A stretch of DNA of 64,000 nucleotides from Lysinibacillus_B sp042920265 (lineage in GTDB: Bacteria; Bacillota; Bacilli; Bacillales_A; Planococcaceae): the NCBI RefSeq assembly GCF_042920265.1, contig NZ_JBDQZI010000004.1, forward strand, positions 186,001-250,000. The letters run 5' to 3'. Numbering within the stretch: the stretch's first letter is position 1; each line of letters begins with the position of its first letter. Under the pieces are notes generated by a model. It searched no databases, was not told the DNA's origin, and saw only the letters and a program-made list of their open reading frames with translations. Shown piece after piece: positions 17,031 through 25,657 of this stretch. The position numbers and the translations under genes were made by a program.

Positions 17031-18431
17031 TTACATTTTTATGGTTAAGCGCAATAAAAATACGGTACCTTTTCCCATTTGACTATGCACTTCAATTTCT
17101 CCTCCATACTTATCAATCAGCATTTTTGTAATACTCAAACCTAGCCCTGTACTACCTTCTACATGCACGCGCGCATCATCCACACGGTAAAAGCGATCAA
17201 ATATATAGGGCAGATGTTCTTCCGCAATGCCAATGCCATTATCAGAAATTTCAATATAAACACGATCGTTTTCATAATGAATCATTGTTTTAATATAGGG
17301 TACATTTTCATTATACCGAATACTATTCTCATATAGGTTTCGTATAATTTGTAACAATGCCTCATTCGATATCGCTGCATGCTTAGGCTGTCCTACAACA
17401 CTTGTATCAAACATTACTTCTTCATAAATAAACTGCAATTCTGTCGATACTTGCCGAACGACAGCTTCTACATCTGTACTAGCATTTTCTGCTATTGATT
17501 CCTTTCGAGCAAGCTGAAGCAGTTCTTCCATAATCTGTTTCATACGTGCCAATTCATTTAATGTTGTATCGAGTGACTCCTCTAATACGTCAGGGTCATT
17601 TTTTCCCCAGCGTTTCATTAACGATAAATGCCCTTCCATCGATTGAATAGGGGTTCTTAGCTCGTGCGACGCATTCGATATAAATTGCTGTTGCCTGTTA
17701 AACGAAATTTTCAACTCATGGAGCATCGATTCATAAATCCTGAGTAAATCGCCTATTTCGTCTTTCGCATCATACTCAAAATCAACCTGTGTTTCAAAAC
17801 CTTGCTCCTTCACAGCTATCATCGAATTACGTAGCTGGCGCAGTGGCCTAATGAGCACATTGGATGCATAATAACTAATAATCGCCGCTAACAATACTGC
17901 CCCTATCCCCATCATGAGCATCGTTGTGACTATATACCTCATGATGGATTGAAACGCTGTTAATGGATGTACAAGTTGTAGCACATATTGTATCGGTCCA
18001 ATGTGCACAAGTCGATGCATGACGTAAACATCTCGCCCATCTAACGTCGTTTCATCGATCATCGTTTCAGTTGACGATGAAAAGAAAATAGCTAAATTCG
18101 CAGCAGGGGACGTATTATTAATTTGTAATAGTTCCTTTCCATCGAGCTGATATAAACGTACAGTTTGATCTTGATTTAAAATCGCCTTCATTAACCCGGT
18201 TTGTCTTTGAAGATCCTGTATTGTAACAGTTACACCTTGTGAAGCAAAAAACGATGACATATCATCTACTGTCCGAAGTGCATTTTTTTCTTCATTGGCT
18301 AATAACCACGTATGTAGTGCAATGAAAATAACGATACAAATGGCAGCATATGAAATTAAAATCGCCACTCCTGTTGTTAACATCCATTTTGTTTTTAAAG
18401 ACTGGTGCTTTAACCGATCCTTTATGTTCAT
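17031..18431 (-). CDS. arlS: Sensor histidine kinase ArlS
   Basis: A 466-residue membrane kinase. TM1 about 17-40, extracytoplasmic sensor 41-164, TM2 165-190, HAMP linker to about 240, HisKA with phospho-acceptor His256 (SHELRTPI), then HATPase_c with N box (NLYENSIRYNE), G1 (DNGIGI), F box (FDRFYR) and G2 (GSTGLGLSI), all intact. It overlaps arlR by 4 nt. Assigned to ArlS from the odhA-arlS-arlR-murG order known in Staphylococcus; there ArlRS controls adhesion, autolysis and virulence regulators. The signal sensed here is unknown. Confidence 0.85.
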   Translation of the reverse strand: MNIKDRLKHQSLKTKWMLTTGVAILISYAAICIVIFIALHTWLLANEEKNALRTVDDMSSFFASQGVTVTIQDLQRQTGLMKAILNQDQTVRLYQLDGKELLQINNTSPAANLAIFFSSSTETMIDETTLDGRDVYVMHRLVHIGPIQYVLQLVHPLTAFQSIMRYIVTTMLMMGIGAVLLAAIISYYASNVLIRPLRQLRNSMIAVKEQGFETQVDFEYDAKDEIGDLLRIYESMLHELKISFNRQQQFISNASHELRTPIQSMEGHLSLMKRWGKNDPDVLEESLDTTLNELARMKQIMEELLQLARKESIAENASTDVEAVVRQVSTELQFIYEEVMFDTSVVGQPKHAAISNEALLQIIRNLYENSIRYNENVPYIKTMIHYENDRVYIEISDNGIGIAEEHLPYIFDRFYRVDDARVHVEGSTGLGLSITKMLIDKYGGEIEVHSQMGKGTVFLLRLTIKM

Positions 18432-19099
18432 TCACGCATCACATACCCTACTCCACGAACGGTTTCAATATATGGGGTCTTTTCCGTTTTCAGTTTAGCT
18501 CGCAAATGCCGAATATAAACATCCACGACATTCGTTTCAACTTCTGTTTCATATCCCCATACATGTTCTAAAATAAGTTCTCGTGTACATACTTTATTTT
18601 TTTGTTCTACAAGTAGTTTTAACAAATCATACTCCGTTCGCGTCAGTTCAAGCTTCTGCCCTTCAAAAACGACTTCATAAGCAGTCGTGTCAATACATAA
18701 GTCCCGAATAATTAATTTTTGATCGTTCTCTACTTTCGGCTGTATGCGTCTAAAAATTGTGCGAATACGGGCTAATAACTCTTCAATCGCAAACGGCTTT
18801 ACAATATAATCATCTGCTCCTGCATCCAGTCCTGCAACCCGGTCTAGTACCGCATCACGTGCTGTTAATAAAATGATTGGGACATCAGACTCTTTCCGAA
18901 TACGACGACACACTTCAATCCCGTTCAGCCCTGGCAACATGACATCCAATAAGATACACTCATAATTTCCGTTTAAAGCCGTTTCTAATCCATTCCTTCC
19001 ATTATGACAAACCGTCACCTCAAACTGTTCATGCTGCAGTTCTAGTTCTAAAAAACGTGCAATACTCTTTTCATCTTCTACAATTAATATTTTTTTCAT
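18428..19099 (-). CDS. arlR: Response regulator ArlR, OmpR/PhoB family
   Basis: A 223-residue transcription factor. N-terminal receiver with the acidic pair in LIVEDE, phospho-acceptor Asp52 (LLDVMLPG), Thr (LLTARD) and Lys (YIVKPF); C-terminal winged helix with the family pattern LTRTEYDLLKLL and VDVYIRHLRAKL. ATG 19099 has AAGGAAG upstream. It is the first gene of the pair with ArlS. A conserved-repeat region (copy C) lies upstream rather than another gene. Confidence 0.88.
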   Translation of the reverse strand: MKKILIVEDEKSIARFLELELQHEQFEVTVCHNGRNGLETALNGNYECILLDVMLPGLNGIEVCRRIRKESDVPIILLTARDAVLDRVAGLDAGADDYIVKPFAIEELLARIRTIFRRIQPKVENDQKLIIRDLCIDTTAYEVVFEGQKLELTRTEYDLLKLLVEQKNKVCTRELILEHVWGYETEVETNVVDVYIRHLRAKLKTEKTPYIETVRGVGYVMRE

Positions 19100-19183
19100 A
19101 ACACTTCTTCCTTTTGATAAAAAATTCAATTTATATACTCTGACTCTTTACCAAAACCTGTACTTGACCGTACATTCCGTTAC

Positions 19184-19284
19184 GGGCGGACGCTTTCCGC
19201 GGGCGAGGTCGAGCCTCCTCGTCGCTCATTCTTCGCTCCTGCGGGGTCTCGACTTTCTCGCTTTTCCCGCTGGAGTCGCCGCCC
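19184..19284. repeat. Dispersed hairpin repeat, copy C
   Basis: An imperfect hairpin with outer stem GGGCGG / CCGCCC, inner stems GCGAG / CTCGC and GTCGAG / CTCGAC (19208-19213 and 19248-19253), and the constant family loop CCTCCTCGTCGCTC...CGCTCCTGCGGGGT. It lies upstream of arlR. The open frame across it has no ribosome site. Confidence 0.75.
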
Positions 19285-19400
19285 TTCACTCCATGTACTT
19301 TTAGAGCCCTCTCTTTTTTAATCAAGAACATATTTTGATATTGAACCTATACTCTTAATAAAAAGTACACGGTGAATATTAAGAGCTATTGAACGAAAGG

Positions 19401-19440
19401 GGTATCATAGCCTCCGCGCTTTGCCACAGCCTACACAGGA
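19401..19440. repeat. 40-bp repeat shared with 25287-25326
   Basis: GGTATCATAGCCTCCGCGCT followed by TTGCCACAGCCTACACAGGA. The same sequence occurs in inverted orientation at 25287-25326 with one change (A to G at position 7 of this copy). It forms an arm of the larger hairpin in copy D. Confidence 0.8.
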
Positions 19441-19460
19441 ACCCTTTTGATATGCAAAAA

Positions 19461-19496
19461 GGGATGTTTGGAAAGCTTGAGCTTTTCATACATCCC
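19461..19496 (-). terminator. Intrinsic terminator of the PAS/GGDEF gene
   Basis: GGGATGT pairs with ACATCCC and AAAGCT with AGCTTT inside one hairpin. On the minus strand it ends in TTTTT, 16 nt past the stop at 19512. Confidence 0.75.
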
Positions 19497-19511
19497 CCTT
19501 CCATACAAAAT

Positions 19512-21545
19512 CTAATCATAAATTTTGTAGCTATTTTTTTGGTTTGATTTGGATTCACATAAAGCTTGGTCGGCTAAGTCCACTAGCTTTTCCAACTTTT
19601 CACCGTGATCTGGATAAAATGCGACGCCCATCGACGCTGTAGTTTGGAAATAGTGCTCACCTATCGCCCATCCTTCGTGAAGATGCATGCGAACGCGCTC
19701 GATAAAAGTTTGAACTTGTTCTGTCCGTATCTCTTTATTTCTAGATAAGTTCGTTAGGATCACCACAAATTCATCTCCGCCTACACGAACGACTAAATTA
19801 TCAAGCGACACACTTTTTACTAAAGCATGACTAAACTGACAAATAAATTGATCTCCTACATCATGCCCATAACAATCGTTTATTTCTTTAAAATTATCCC
19901 CGTCAATATACACAATCGCAATCGATTCATATTTTGACTCCGCTTTTTCGAGTAGGTGTGGGAATTCCTTATCCAAATAACGACGATTCGGTAAATTTGT
20001 TAAACTATCATGGTACGCCATAAACATTAAAATACTTTCGCGCTTTTTACGCTCTGTAATTTCTCGAGAAAGCATAATCAGCTGATTCATTCCATTGTAA
20101 TCGTTACTATAGACAACCTTATAATGCCCTTCTGTCCAAAACAGTTCTCCGTGTTTCCCCTGTAATTTCAGCTCTACCTTTTGTTCACGTGTATTGTCAT
20201 GAAACCCTTCAAGAACGGTTTGCCATTTTGAGACACTCTCCTCGGCCAATAGTTGCGCATAAAACTTACCAAGTAATTTTTCTTCTTCGTAACCAAGTAA
20301 GCGCACATATGAAGGCGATGCATAACTTATAATACCGTCTTCATCCGTGATGATGATTAAATCATTTGTGTTTTCCGTAATAACGCGGAATGTACGCTCA
20401 ATATTGCGCAGTTGCGTCATAACACGCTTCTTTTCCGAAACATTAAAGTGAATGCCTAAATATTGCGTAATATTACCCTCTAGATCATTTAACGGAATGA
20501 TGGTCGTTTCGTTCCAATACGTGACACCGTACTTATCATGGTTGCAAATTTCTCCATGCCATACATTCCCACTCCGAATCGTGGCCCAAAGATTGTGGAA
20601 AAATTCAGGCGGATGATAACGAGAATTCACGATTTGATGTGTATTACCGATAATCTCTTCTCGTGTATAACCCGTTTGCTTTAAAAATCGCTCATTCACA
20701 TCTACAATTTTTCCGTTTATATCTGTGATGGATATATCGGCTGCTGAATCCATTGCCCGTTTAAATGTTTCTAAAATGTGGGATGTTTGGTGTAACATTT
20801 GCTCCTGCTCAAAATACTTTGTAATATCTTGTAAAATGATGAACACGGCTACCACTTCATTTTCCTGCCTTAATGGGGAAAATGTGGCTGTAAAACTTCT
20901 TTTTACACCTTCTCTATCGATAAAGTGCACTAATTTTGTGGCAAACATGCCACCGTGTTGAGCTTCGACTAGGTATTGCTGTAGCTCCTCCATTGTGTCT
21001 TGATCAATGAAATTCAAATCTAAAAAACGTTTACCACGCATGATTTGCATATCAATGTTAAATGTTTGAATAAAGGCTGAATTTGCCTCTAGTAATTTCA
21101 AATCTTTGGACACTAATATTGTTGACAAAAGCGTTTTAAAAAAGATGTTACGCATAAATAAATACTTGTCTTGTAAATCTCTTTCAAAAGCAATCTCTTT
21201 TGTAATCGCTAATATATATTGCTGTTCCTGATGAATAATCGGAAGGACTGTCGTTTCATATTTCCGTACTTCCGATTCAAAAGTGATATAATCTTGAAAA
21301 CTTTGTTGCTCATTTAACTCCAGCGCCAAATTATAATATTTCACTATTAAATTAGTCAGCTCGATAGACCGTACTTCTGTTAGCTTTTTACCAATAACCT
21401 CTTCATTAAAAATACTTCTAGCGACTGGATTTGTATAAATATAGGTGTAATCATTGCCTAATTTTTTGCACAAAAATACAAAGTCCTTACTTTTGTTGAA
21501 TAACATATTGAATTGTTTTTCCGAAAGTAATGATTGGCTCATCAT
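19512..21545 (-). CDS. Diguanylate cyclase with four PAS domains
   Basis: A 677-residue cytoplasmic protein without membrane helices. Four tandem PAS regions (about 10-120, 130-245, 255-380, 385-500; the third and fourth are canonical, e.g. VNERFLKQTGYTREEIIG and ASPSYVRLLGYEEEKLLG) precede a GGDEF domain with an intact GGDEF at 589-593 and NDCYGHDVGDQF. It should make cyclic di-GMP in response to a small ligand or redox signal. The RxxD inhibitory site expected five residues before GGDEF is absent. AGAGGTAGG precedes the ATG. It lies downstream of dapF on the same strand, 19 nt apart, so the two may be cotranscribed. Confidence 0.92.
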   Translation of the reverse strand: MMSQSLLSEKQFNMLFNKSKDFVFLCKKLGNDYTYIYTNPVARSIFNEEVIGKKLTEVRSIELTNLIVKYYNLALELNEQQSFQDYITFESEVRKYETTVLPIIHQEQQYILAITKEIAFERDLQDKYLFMRNIFFKTLLSTILVSKDLKLLEANSAFIQTFNIDMQIMRGKRFLDLNFIDQDTMEELQQYLVEAQHGGMFATKLVHFIDREGVKRSFTATFSPLRQENEVVAVFIILQDITKYFEQEQMLHQTSHILETFKRAMDSAADISITDINGKIVDVNERFLKQTGYTREEIIGNTHQIVNSRYHPPEFFHNLWATIRSGNVWHGEICNHDKYGVTYWNETTIIPLNDLEGNITQYLGIHFNVSEKKRVMTQLRNIERTFRVITENTNDLIIITDEDGIISYASPSYVRLLGYEEEKLLGKFYAQLLAEESVSKWQTVLEGFHDNTREQKVELKLQGKHGELFWTEGHYKVVYSNDYNGMNQLIMLSREITERKKRESILMFMAYHDSLTNLPNRRYLDKEFPHLLEKAESKYESIAIVYIDGDNFKEINDCYGHDVGDQFICQFSHALVKSVSLDNLVVRVGGDEFVVILTNLSRNKEIRTEQVQTFIERVRMHLHEGWAIGEHYFQTTASMGVAFYPDHGEKLEKLVDLADQALCESKSNQKNSYKIYD

Positions 21546-21564
21546 TACACCTACCTCTTTATAC

Positions 21565-22530
21565 TTAATTGAAAAATGGTTTCGTTTGTTGCTCTACAAA
21601 ATGGATACATTCTTCATATTCCACTTGTTCATTAGTAGATTGAGCCTGTAACCATTTTAAATTATTCCCTATTATCTCTAGTTTGTAAATTGATTTGACC
21701 GTAGCATTCCCAATTAATAACAAATCATAGCGATCATTTTGCTTTTGAATGATACATTTTACAAAGCCGCCTGGATTATACACTGTGACAGTAGTAGATT
21801 CAACAATACCATGTAATGTAGCGACTAGTGCCGATGCTGTCATGGCTGTCCCACATGCATTTGTAAACCCTACACCACGCTCATATGTCCGAACAAAAAT
21901 ACTGTCCGATGTCATCGGATACACATAGCTTACATTGACCCCATCATAACAAAACTCATTTTCCGAATTTAAGTATTGTGCCAATAGAAAATGGTGAGAC
22001 TTATGCTTAATATAATAATCTCCTACAATCCCGATTAAATGTGGATTCGGTACAGATACAGCTGTAAATTGAATCGTTGGTGAAAACTCTTCAATTACTT
22101 CATTCATGATCACATCTTGGTCTTTATACCACATTGGTAATGAGGATAGCGCAAATGATACAGGGGAAATTTCTACTGAATATGTTGGTAACTGCTTAAA
22201 CAACGGTTGCTCTTTTTTTACACGTAAGTTCGCTTTCATTGTTTCAATGACCGCTTCGTCTACACCTAATTTTTCACACACGTAACGAGCGACACAGCGT
22301 AAACCATTACCACACATCGATGCTTCAGATCCATCTGCATTGATGACACGCATTTTAGCATCTGCTATACGAGAAGGGCAAACAATGAGCAGTCCATCTG
22401 CCCCATCTTCATTCTCTTTATGACATAACCAGCTGACAAGTGTTGACCAGTCGAACTCGTTCTCATCACCCGTTTCATACAGATAAAAAGTATTACCCGA
22501 ACCATGTACCTTTAGTAAAGTAATATCCAT
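21565..22530 (-). CDS. dapF: Diaminopimelate epimerase
   Basis: A 321-residue PLP-independent racemase converting LL- to meso-diaminopimelate for lysine and cell-wall synthesis. Both catalytic cysteines are present: Cys73 in NADGSEASMCGNGLRC and Cys226 in FTNACGTA. The substrate-binding Glu-Arg pair is kept in YERGVG (217-218). It is about 40 residues longer than the usual 270-285 because of a C-terminal extension after the second lobe. ATG 22530 has GGAGGAG upstream; the frame extends to 22587 without a ribosome site. Confidence 0.88.
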   Translation of the reverse strand: MDITLLKVHGSGNTFYLYETGDENEFDWSTLVSWLCHKENEDGADGLLIVCPSRIADAKMRVINADGSEASMCGNGLRCVARYVCEKLGVDEAVIETMKANLRVKKEQPLFKQLPTYSVEISPVSFALSSLPMWYKDQDVIMNEVIEEFSPTIQFTAVSVPNPHLIGIVGDYYIKHKSHHFLLAQYLNSENEFCYDGVNVSYVYPMTSDSIFVRTYERGVGFTNACGTAMTASALVATLHGIVESTTVTVYNPGGFVKCIIQKQNDRYDLLLIGNATVKSIYKLEIIGNNLKWLQAQSTNEQVEYEECIHFVEQQTKPFFN

Positions 22531-22860
22531 ATCTATCTCCTCCACACTATATATAATTATATTATCGTTTAATAGAACTTCATTCAATAAAAGTTACACA
22601 TCATTTTCACATAATTCAGAATCAAATTCACAATTTATATAAAATTTACTCTTTTACGAGCTATTATATTGCATTAGGTAATATTTCTGTTGTAAACTGA
22701 AAGCACAAAATACTATTTCGATATTGTGTTTTCATAAGCAAGATAGAGGGGAAACTAACGGTAAAACGATAGTTCGACGTCTATTTCTTTTAGGTTGGAA
22801 TCAAGTTCGAAATCATTGCCTGACCCTAGGCTACACTATCCTAAAAAGGAGGCGTTTTGC

Positions 22861-23409
22861 ATGTTAAAACAGCGAGATCTTCATGAAACAACAGAGCTAT
22901 ACAATTTACTTTCACACCCTGCTGTATTTCCTTATGTTCGTCAAAAAGCAACTTCTGCTGAGGAATACTTGTTTATGACCAAACAATTAATCGAAGAAGA
23001 ACAACAAGGGAAAACCATTTCCCGCACAATTACGGATGATTGGGGGCAACCAATCGGAACAATCAGCATTTTTGATGTGCAGGACGGGGCCGGCTTTCTT
23101 GGTACATGGATAGGTAAGCCCTATCAAGGAAAAGGCTATAATCAAAAAGCAAAATATTTGTTCCTAACGGAGTTATTTTATAACTATAACTTCCATACTG
23201 TCTTCCTCCGCATCCGCCAAGAAAATGAGCGTTCCAAAGCTGCCGCATTAAAACTCCCGTATGTTCTCTGTGCCCGTGAATGTCACCCAGCATTATATGA
23301 AGAAATTAATGCAGGTGAATTAAAATATAGTTTATTTAAAATTACGAAAGACTTATTCTATTTAACAACTGCGCATGAGCGTGCAGAAGAAGAAGAACAA
23401 GCAATGTGA
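22861..23409 (+). CDS. GNAT-family N-acetyltransferase
   Basis: A 182-residue acetyl-CoA-dependent acyltransferase, RimJ/RimL-like. The CoA-binding loop reads WIGKPYQGKGYNQKA (Q/R-x-x-G-x-G/A pattern), preceded by a beta strand GTISIFDVQDGAGFLG. The substrate is unknown. ATG 22861 has AAAGGAGG 8 nt upstream; the frame extends to 22795. An acetyltransferase between arlR and murG also occurs in staphylococci as I recall, so the position looks conserved. Strong terminator downstream. Confidence 0.85.
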   Translation: MLKQRDLHETTELYNLLSHPAVFPYVRQKATSAEEYLFMTKQLIEEEQQGKTISRTITDDWGQPIGTISIFDVQDGAGFLGTWIGKPYQGKGYNQKAKYLFLTELFYNYNFHTVFLRIRQENERSKAAALKLPYVLCARECHPALYEEINAGELKYSLFKITKDLFYLTTAHERAEEEEQAM

Positions 23410-23467
23410 AAATACCAAGTGTTGTACAAAAGAGGCATTCTGAATGCACAACACATTTTATACGAGT

Positions 23468-23515
23468 AGAGCAATCTTATGTACATTCCATTTTGACATA
23501 AGATTGCTCTTTTTC
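23468..23515 (+). terminator. Intrinsic terminator of the GNAT gene
   Basis: A perfect 15-bp stem (AGAGCAATCTTATGT / ACATAAGATTGCTCT) with a 13-nt loop and a T5 tract. Confidence 0.9.
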
Positions 23516-23604
23516 TGTAAAACATGATAAAGTTTTTTCAAAATGCACACGCACGATTCACTGAAACTTCCATGTTTGAATGAAAAATCAAACATCCCGA
23601 TCAT

Positions 23605-24681
23605 TTATTTTTCATATTGAGTAATCAATGTCACCATTTCACCAGGTGTTTTTGGCGGCTCTGCATCAAGCATTTTATCAATCATTTGAGTTTCATCTCG
23701 AATCAAGTCTTCAATTGACCTCATAAAGCTGTCTTTTGTTAGTGCTTCTTCTTCTAATACATGTGCAAAGCCTTGTTTTTTAAAAATCCGCGCATTTAAA
23801 ATCTGATCCCCACGACTTTTGGCTGCTGATAGCGGAATGAGTAACATCGGCTTACGCAATACTAAAAACTCAAAAATGGAGTTGGAGCCTGCCCGAGAAA
23901 CGACAAAATCAGCTGCATATAGTAAATGTGGTAACTCATCCGTTACATAATCAAACTGTTTATACCCTGGGACTTCTAGTAACGTTTCATCTACATTTCC
24001 TTTACCACATAAATGAATAATCTGAAAGTCCTTTAATAACGCTTGTAAATTGTCACGTAACGCTTCGTTTAAGACTACAGAGCCTAAACTGCCCCCCATC
24101 ACGAGTAGCACCTTTTTAGATTTATCAAATCGACATAGTGCTAACCCTTTTGCCTTCGAGCCTTCTAATAGCTGTTGGCGAATAATCGAGCCTGTGCATG
24201 TTGCCTTATCGTTTGGTAAATGCTGCATCGTTTCTTTAAAGACAGTAAAAATATGTGATGCAAATGGAAGTGCCAATTTATTCGCTAATCCAGGTGTTAC
24301 ATCTGACTCATGGACAACGACTGGGACATTAGCTAACTTAGCCGCAATTACGACCGGAACTGAGACAAATCCCCCTTTTGAAAATACAACGGTCGGTTTT
24401 ACTTTTCGCATCACCGAAAAAGCTTGCGCAACCCCTGCTAACACGCGAAATGGATCTGTAAAGTTTTTCATTGAAAAATAACGTCTTAGCTTCCCACTCG
24501 AAATTTCATGATAAGGTACTTCAGGAAAGGCATTTTTAATTAGCTCCTTTTCAATTCCATCCTGTGAGCCAATATAATGTACTTTATACCCCTCCTGCAA
24601 CAAGGTCGGTATGATGGCTTCGTTTAAAGAAACATGCCCCGCTGTCCCTCCACCAGTTAAAATAATTGATTTATCTTTCAC
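23605..24681 (-). CDS. murG: UDP-GlcNAc:lipid I N-acetylglucosaminyltransferase MurG
   Basis: A 358-residue peripheral membrane GT-B glycosyltransferase that adds GlcNAc to lipid I to form lipid II for peptidoglycan. The N-terminal loop GGGTAGHVSLNEAIIP is the Staphylococcus-type version of GGGTGGH, and the UDP-GlcNAc site shows VMGGSLGSVVLNEAL and VSRAGSNSIFEF. GTG 24681 is preferred (7 nt from AGGAG) over ATG 24687, which is only 1-2 nt from it. It is outside a dcw cluster, as in staphylococci. Confidence 0.93.
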   Translation of the reverse strand: MKDKSIILTGGGTAGHVSLNEAIIPTLLQEGYKVHYIGSQDGIEKELIKNAFPEVPYHEISSGKLRRYFSMKNFTDPFRVLAGVAQAFSVMRKVKPTVVFSKGGFVSVPVVIAAKLANVPVVVHESDVTPGLANKLALPFASHIFTVFKETMQHLPNDKATCTGSIIRQQLLEGSKAKGLALCRFDKSKKVLLVMGGSLGSVVLNEALRDNLQALLKDFQIIHLCGKGNVDETLLEVPGYKQFDYVTDELPHLLYAADFVVSRAGSNSIFEFLVLRKPMLLIPLSAAKSRGDQILNARIFKKQGFAHVLEEEALTKDSFMRSIEDLIRDETQMIDKMLDAEPPKTPGEMVTLITQYEK

Positions 24682-24897
24682 AAACATTCTCCTATTCTTT
24701 CCACAAATCCATTAATTATTTCATCATAAAAGACACACATCTTTATTAAGCAGATGTTATGTCGGCATTTCTATTTCGTTTAATATGTTTGGCTGAACGA
24801 AAATATACATTGCGTAAAATTCGGTTATTTTAGGTTATGGTTTATATGCATCTCATAATGAGCAAATATCAAAACATATATTACCATTCCTGTAACC

Positions 24898-25027
24898 GTT
24901 GCTTTCCGCTGCGGCACTCGCTTTCCACGGGCGAGATCAAGCCTCCTCGTCGCTCATCCTTCGCTCCTGCGGGGTCTTGATTGTCTCGCTTTTCCCGTAG
25001 GAGTTTCGTGCCTCCGCTACAAGCAAC
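24898..25027. repeat. Dispersed hairpin repeat, copy D
   Basis: A hairpin-forming element with outer stem GTTGC...GCAAC, GCGAG / CTCGC, and inner stem ATCAAG / CTTGAT (24936-24941 and 24976-24981) around the constant loop CCTCCTCGTCGCTC...CGCTCCTGCGGGGT. Compared with copy C, two G-C pairs of the inner stem have become A-T pairs. Confidence 0.75.
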
Positions 25028-25184
25028 TAGTGTTCAATACAATAATCGGTTGCTCAAAAATAATGGGCAATCCTCATTGCTTACAGTAAAAGCTAGGCGA
25101 ATTATACGTGCAAATGGAAAGAAAACATTTCTTTTAGATAATAGAAATGTTTTTCTAGTATCTAGAGAAGTATTCACTTTTGCC

Positions 25185-25326
25185 GTAGCGCGCCATCGCC
25201 ACAGGAGCCAAGATTTTTCTTTGCGACGAAAGCGTAAGCGTCAGGAGCAGGAGCAGGAGATCCAAACAGGCCGCGCCTGTTTTAGCTCCTGTGTAGGCTG
25301 TGGCAAAGCGCGGAGGCTACGATACC
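25185..25326. repeat. Second hairpin unit next to copy D
   Basis: Arms GTAGcGCGC...GCCACAGGAGC and GCTCCTGTGTaGGC...AGCGCGgaGGCTAC fold over about 140 nt. The right arm contains the 40-bp repeat shared with 19401-19440. The interior carries TTTGCGACGAAAGCG, a segment found in other repeats of this window. No gene is seen between 24690 and 25650. Confidence 0.65.
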
Positions 25327-25578
25327 ACTTTAGCTTACTATCTTTTATTGCCCTAATGGTATTTTTAGGATGTATTTTTGCTCATTACGAGTATGCATAA
25401 TATTTTTTGGATTATATATTATAACTAATACTAATTATATGTTATGAAGTTTTTAATCACAACGACAATTGTAGCATAATATGCAGCTCCAACAAACCAT
25501 TTACAATGTATTAATACCGATTAACGGTCATTACAGTATGGTTCTAACAAAATAAAAATTTATATGTTTGACTGAAAA

Positions 25579-25603
25579 AGCGAGGACAATAATTGCCCTC
25601 GCT
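25579..25603 (-). terminator. Intrinsic terminator of the CobW-type gene
   Basis: AGCGAGG / CCTCGCT stem with additional A-T pairs in the loop (CAATTATTG), followed by TTTTT on the minus strand. Confidence 0.75.
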
Positions 25604-25657
25604 ACAACACATGACACAGATGAAGTTTTCCGATTGATATGCCTTCATACAATGATT

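Noticed and set aside
24981..25400. 139-codon frame over repeat D
   Set aside because: Arg/Lys-rich product arising from hairpin arms; no ribosome site and it crosses two separate repeat units.
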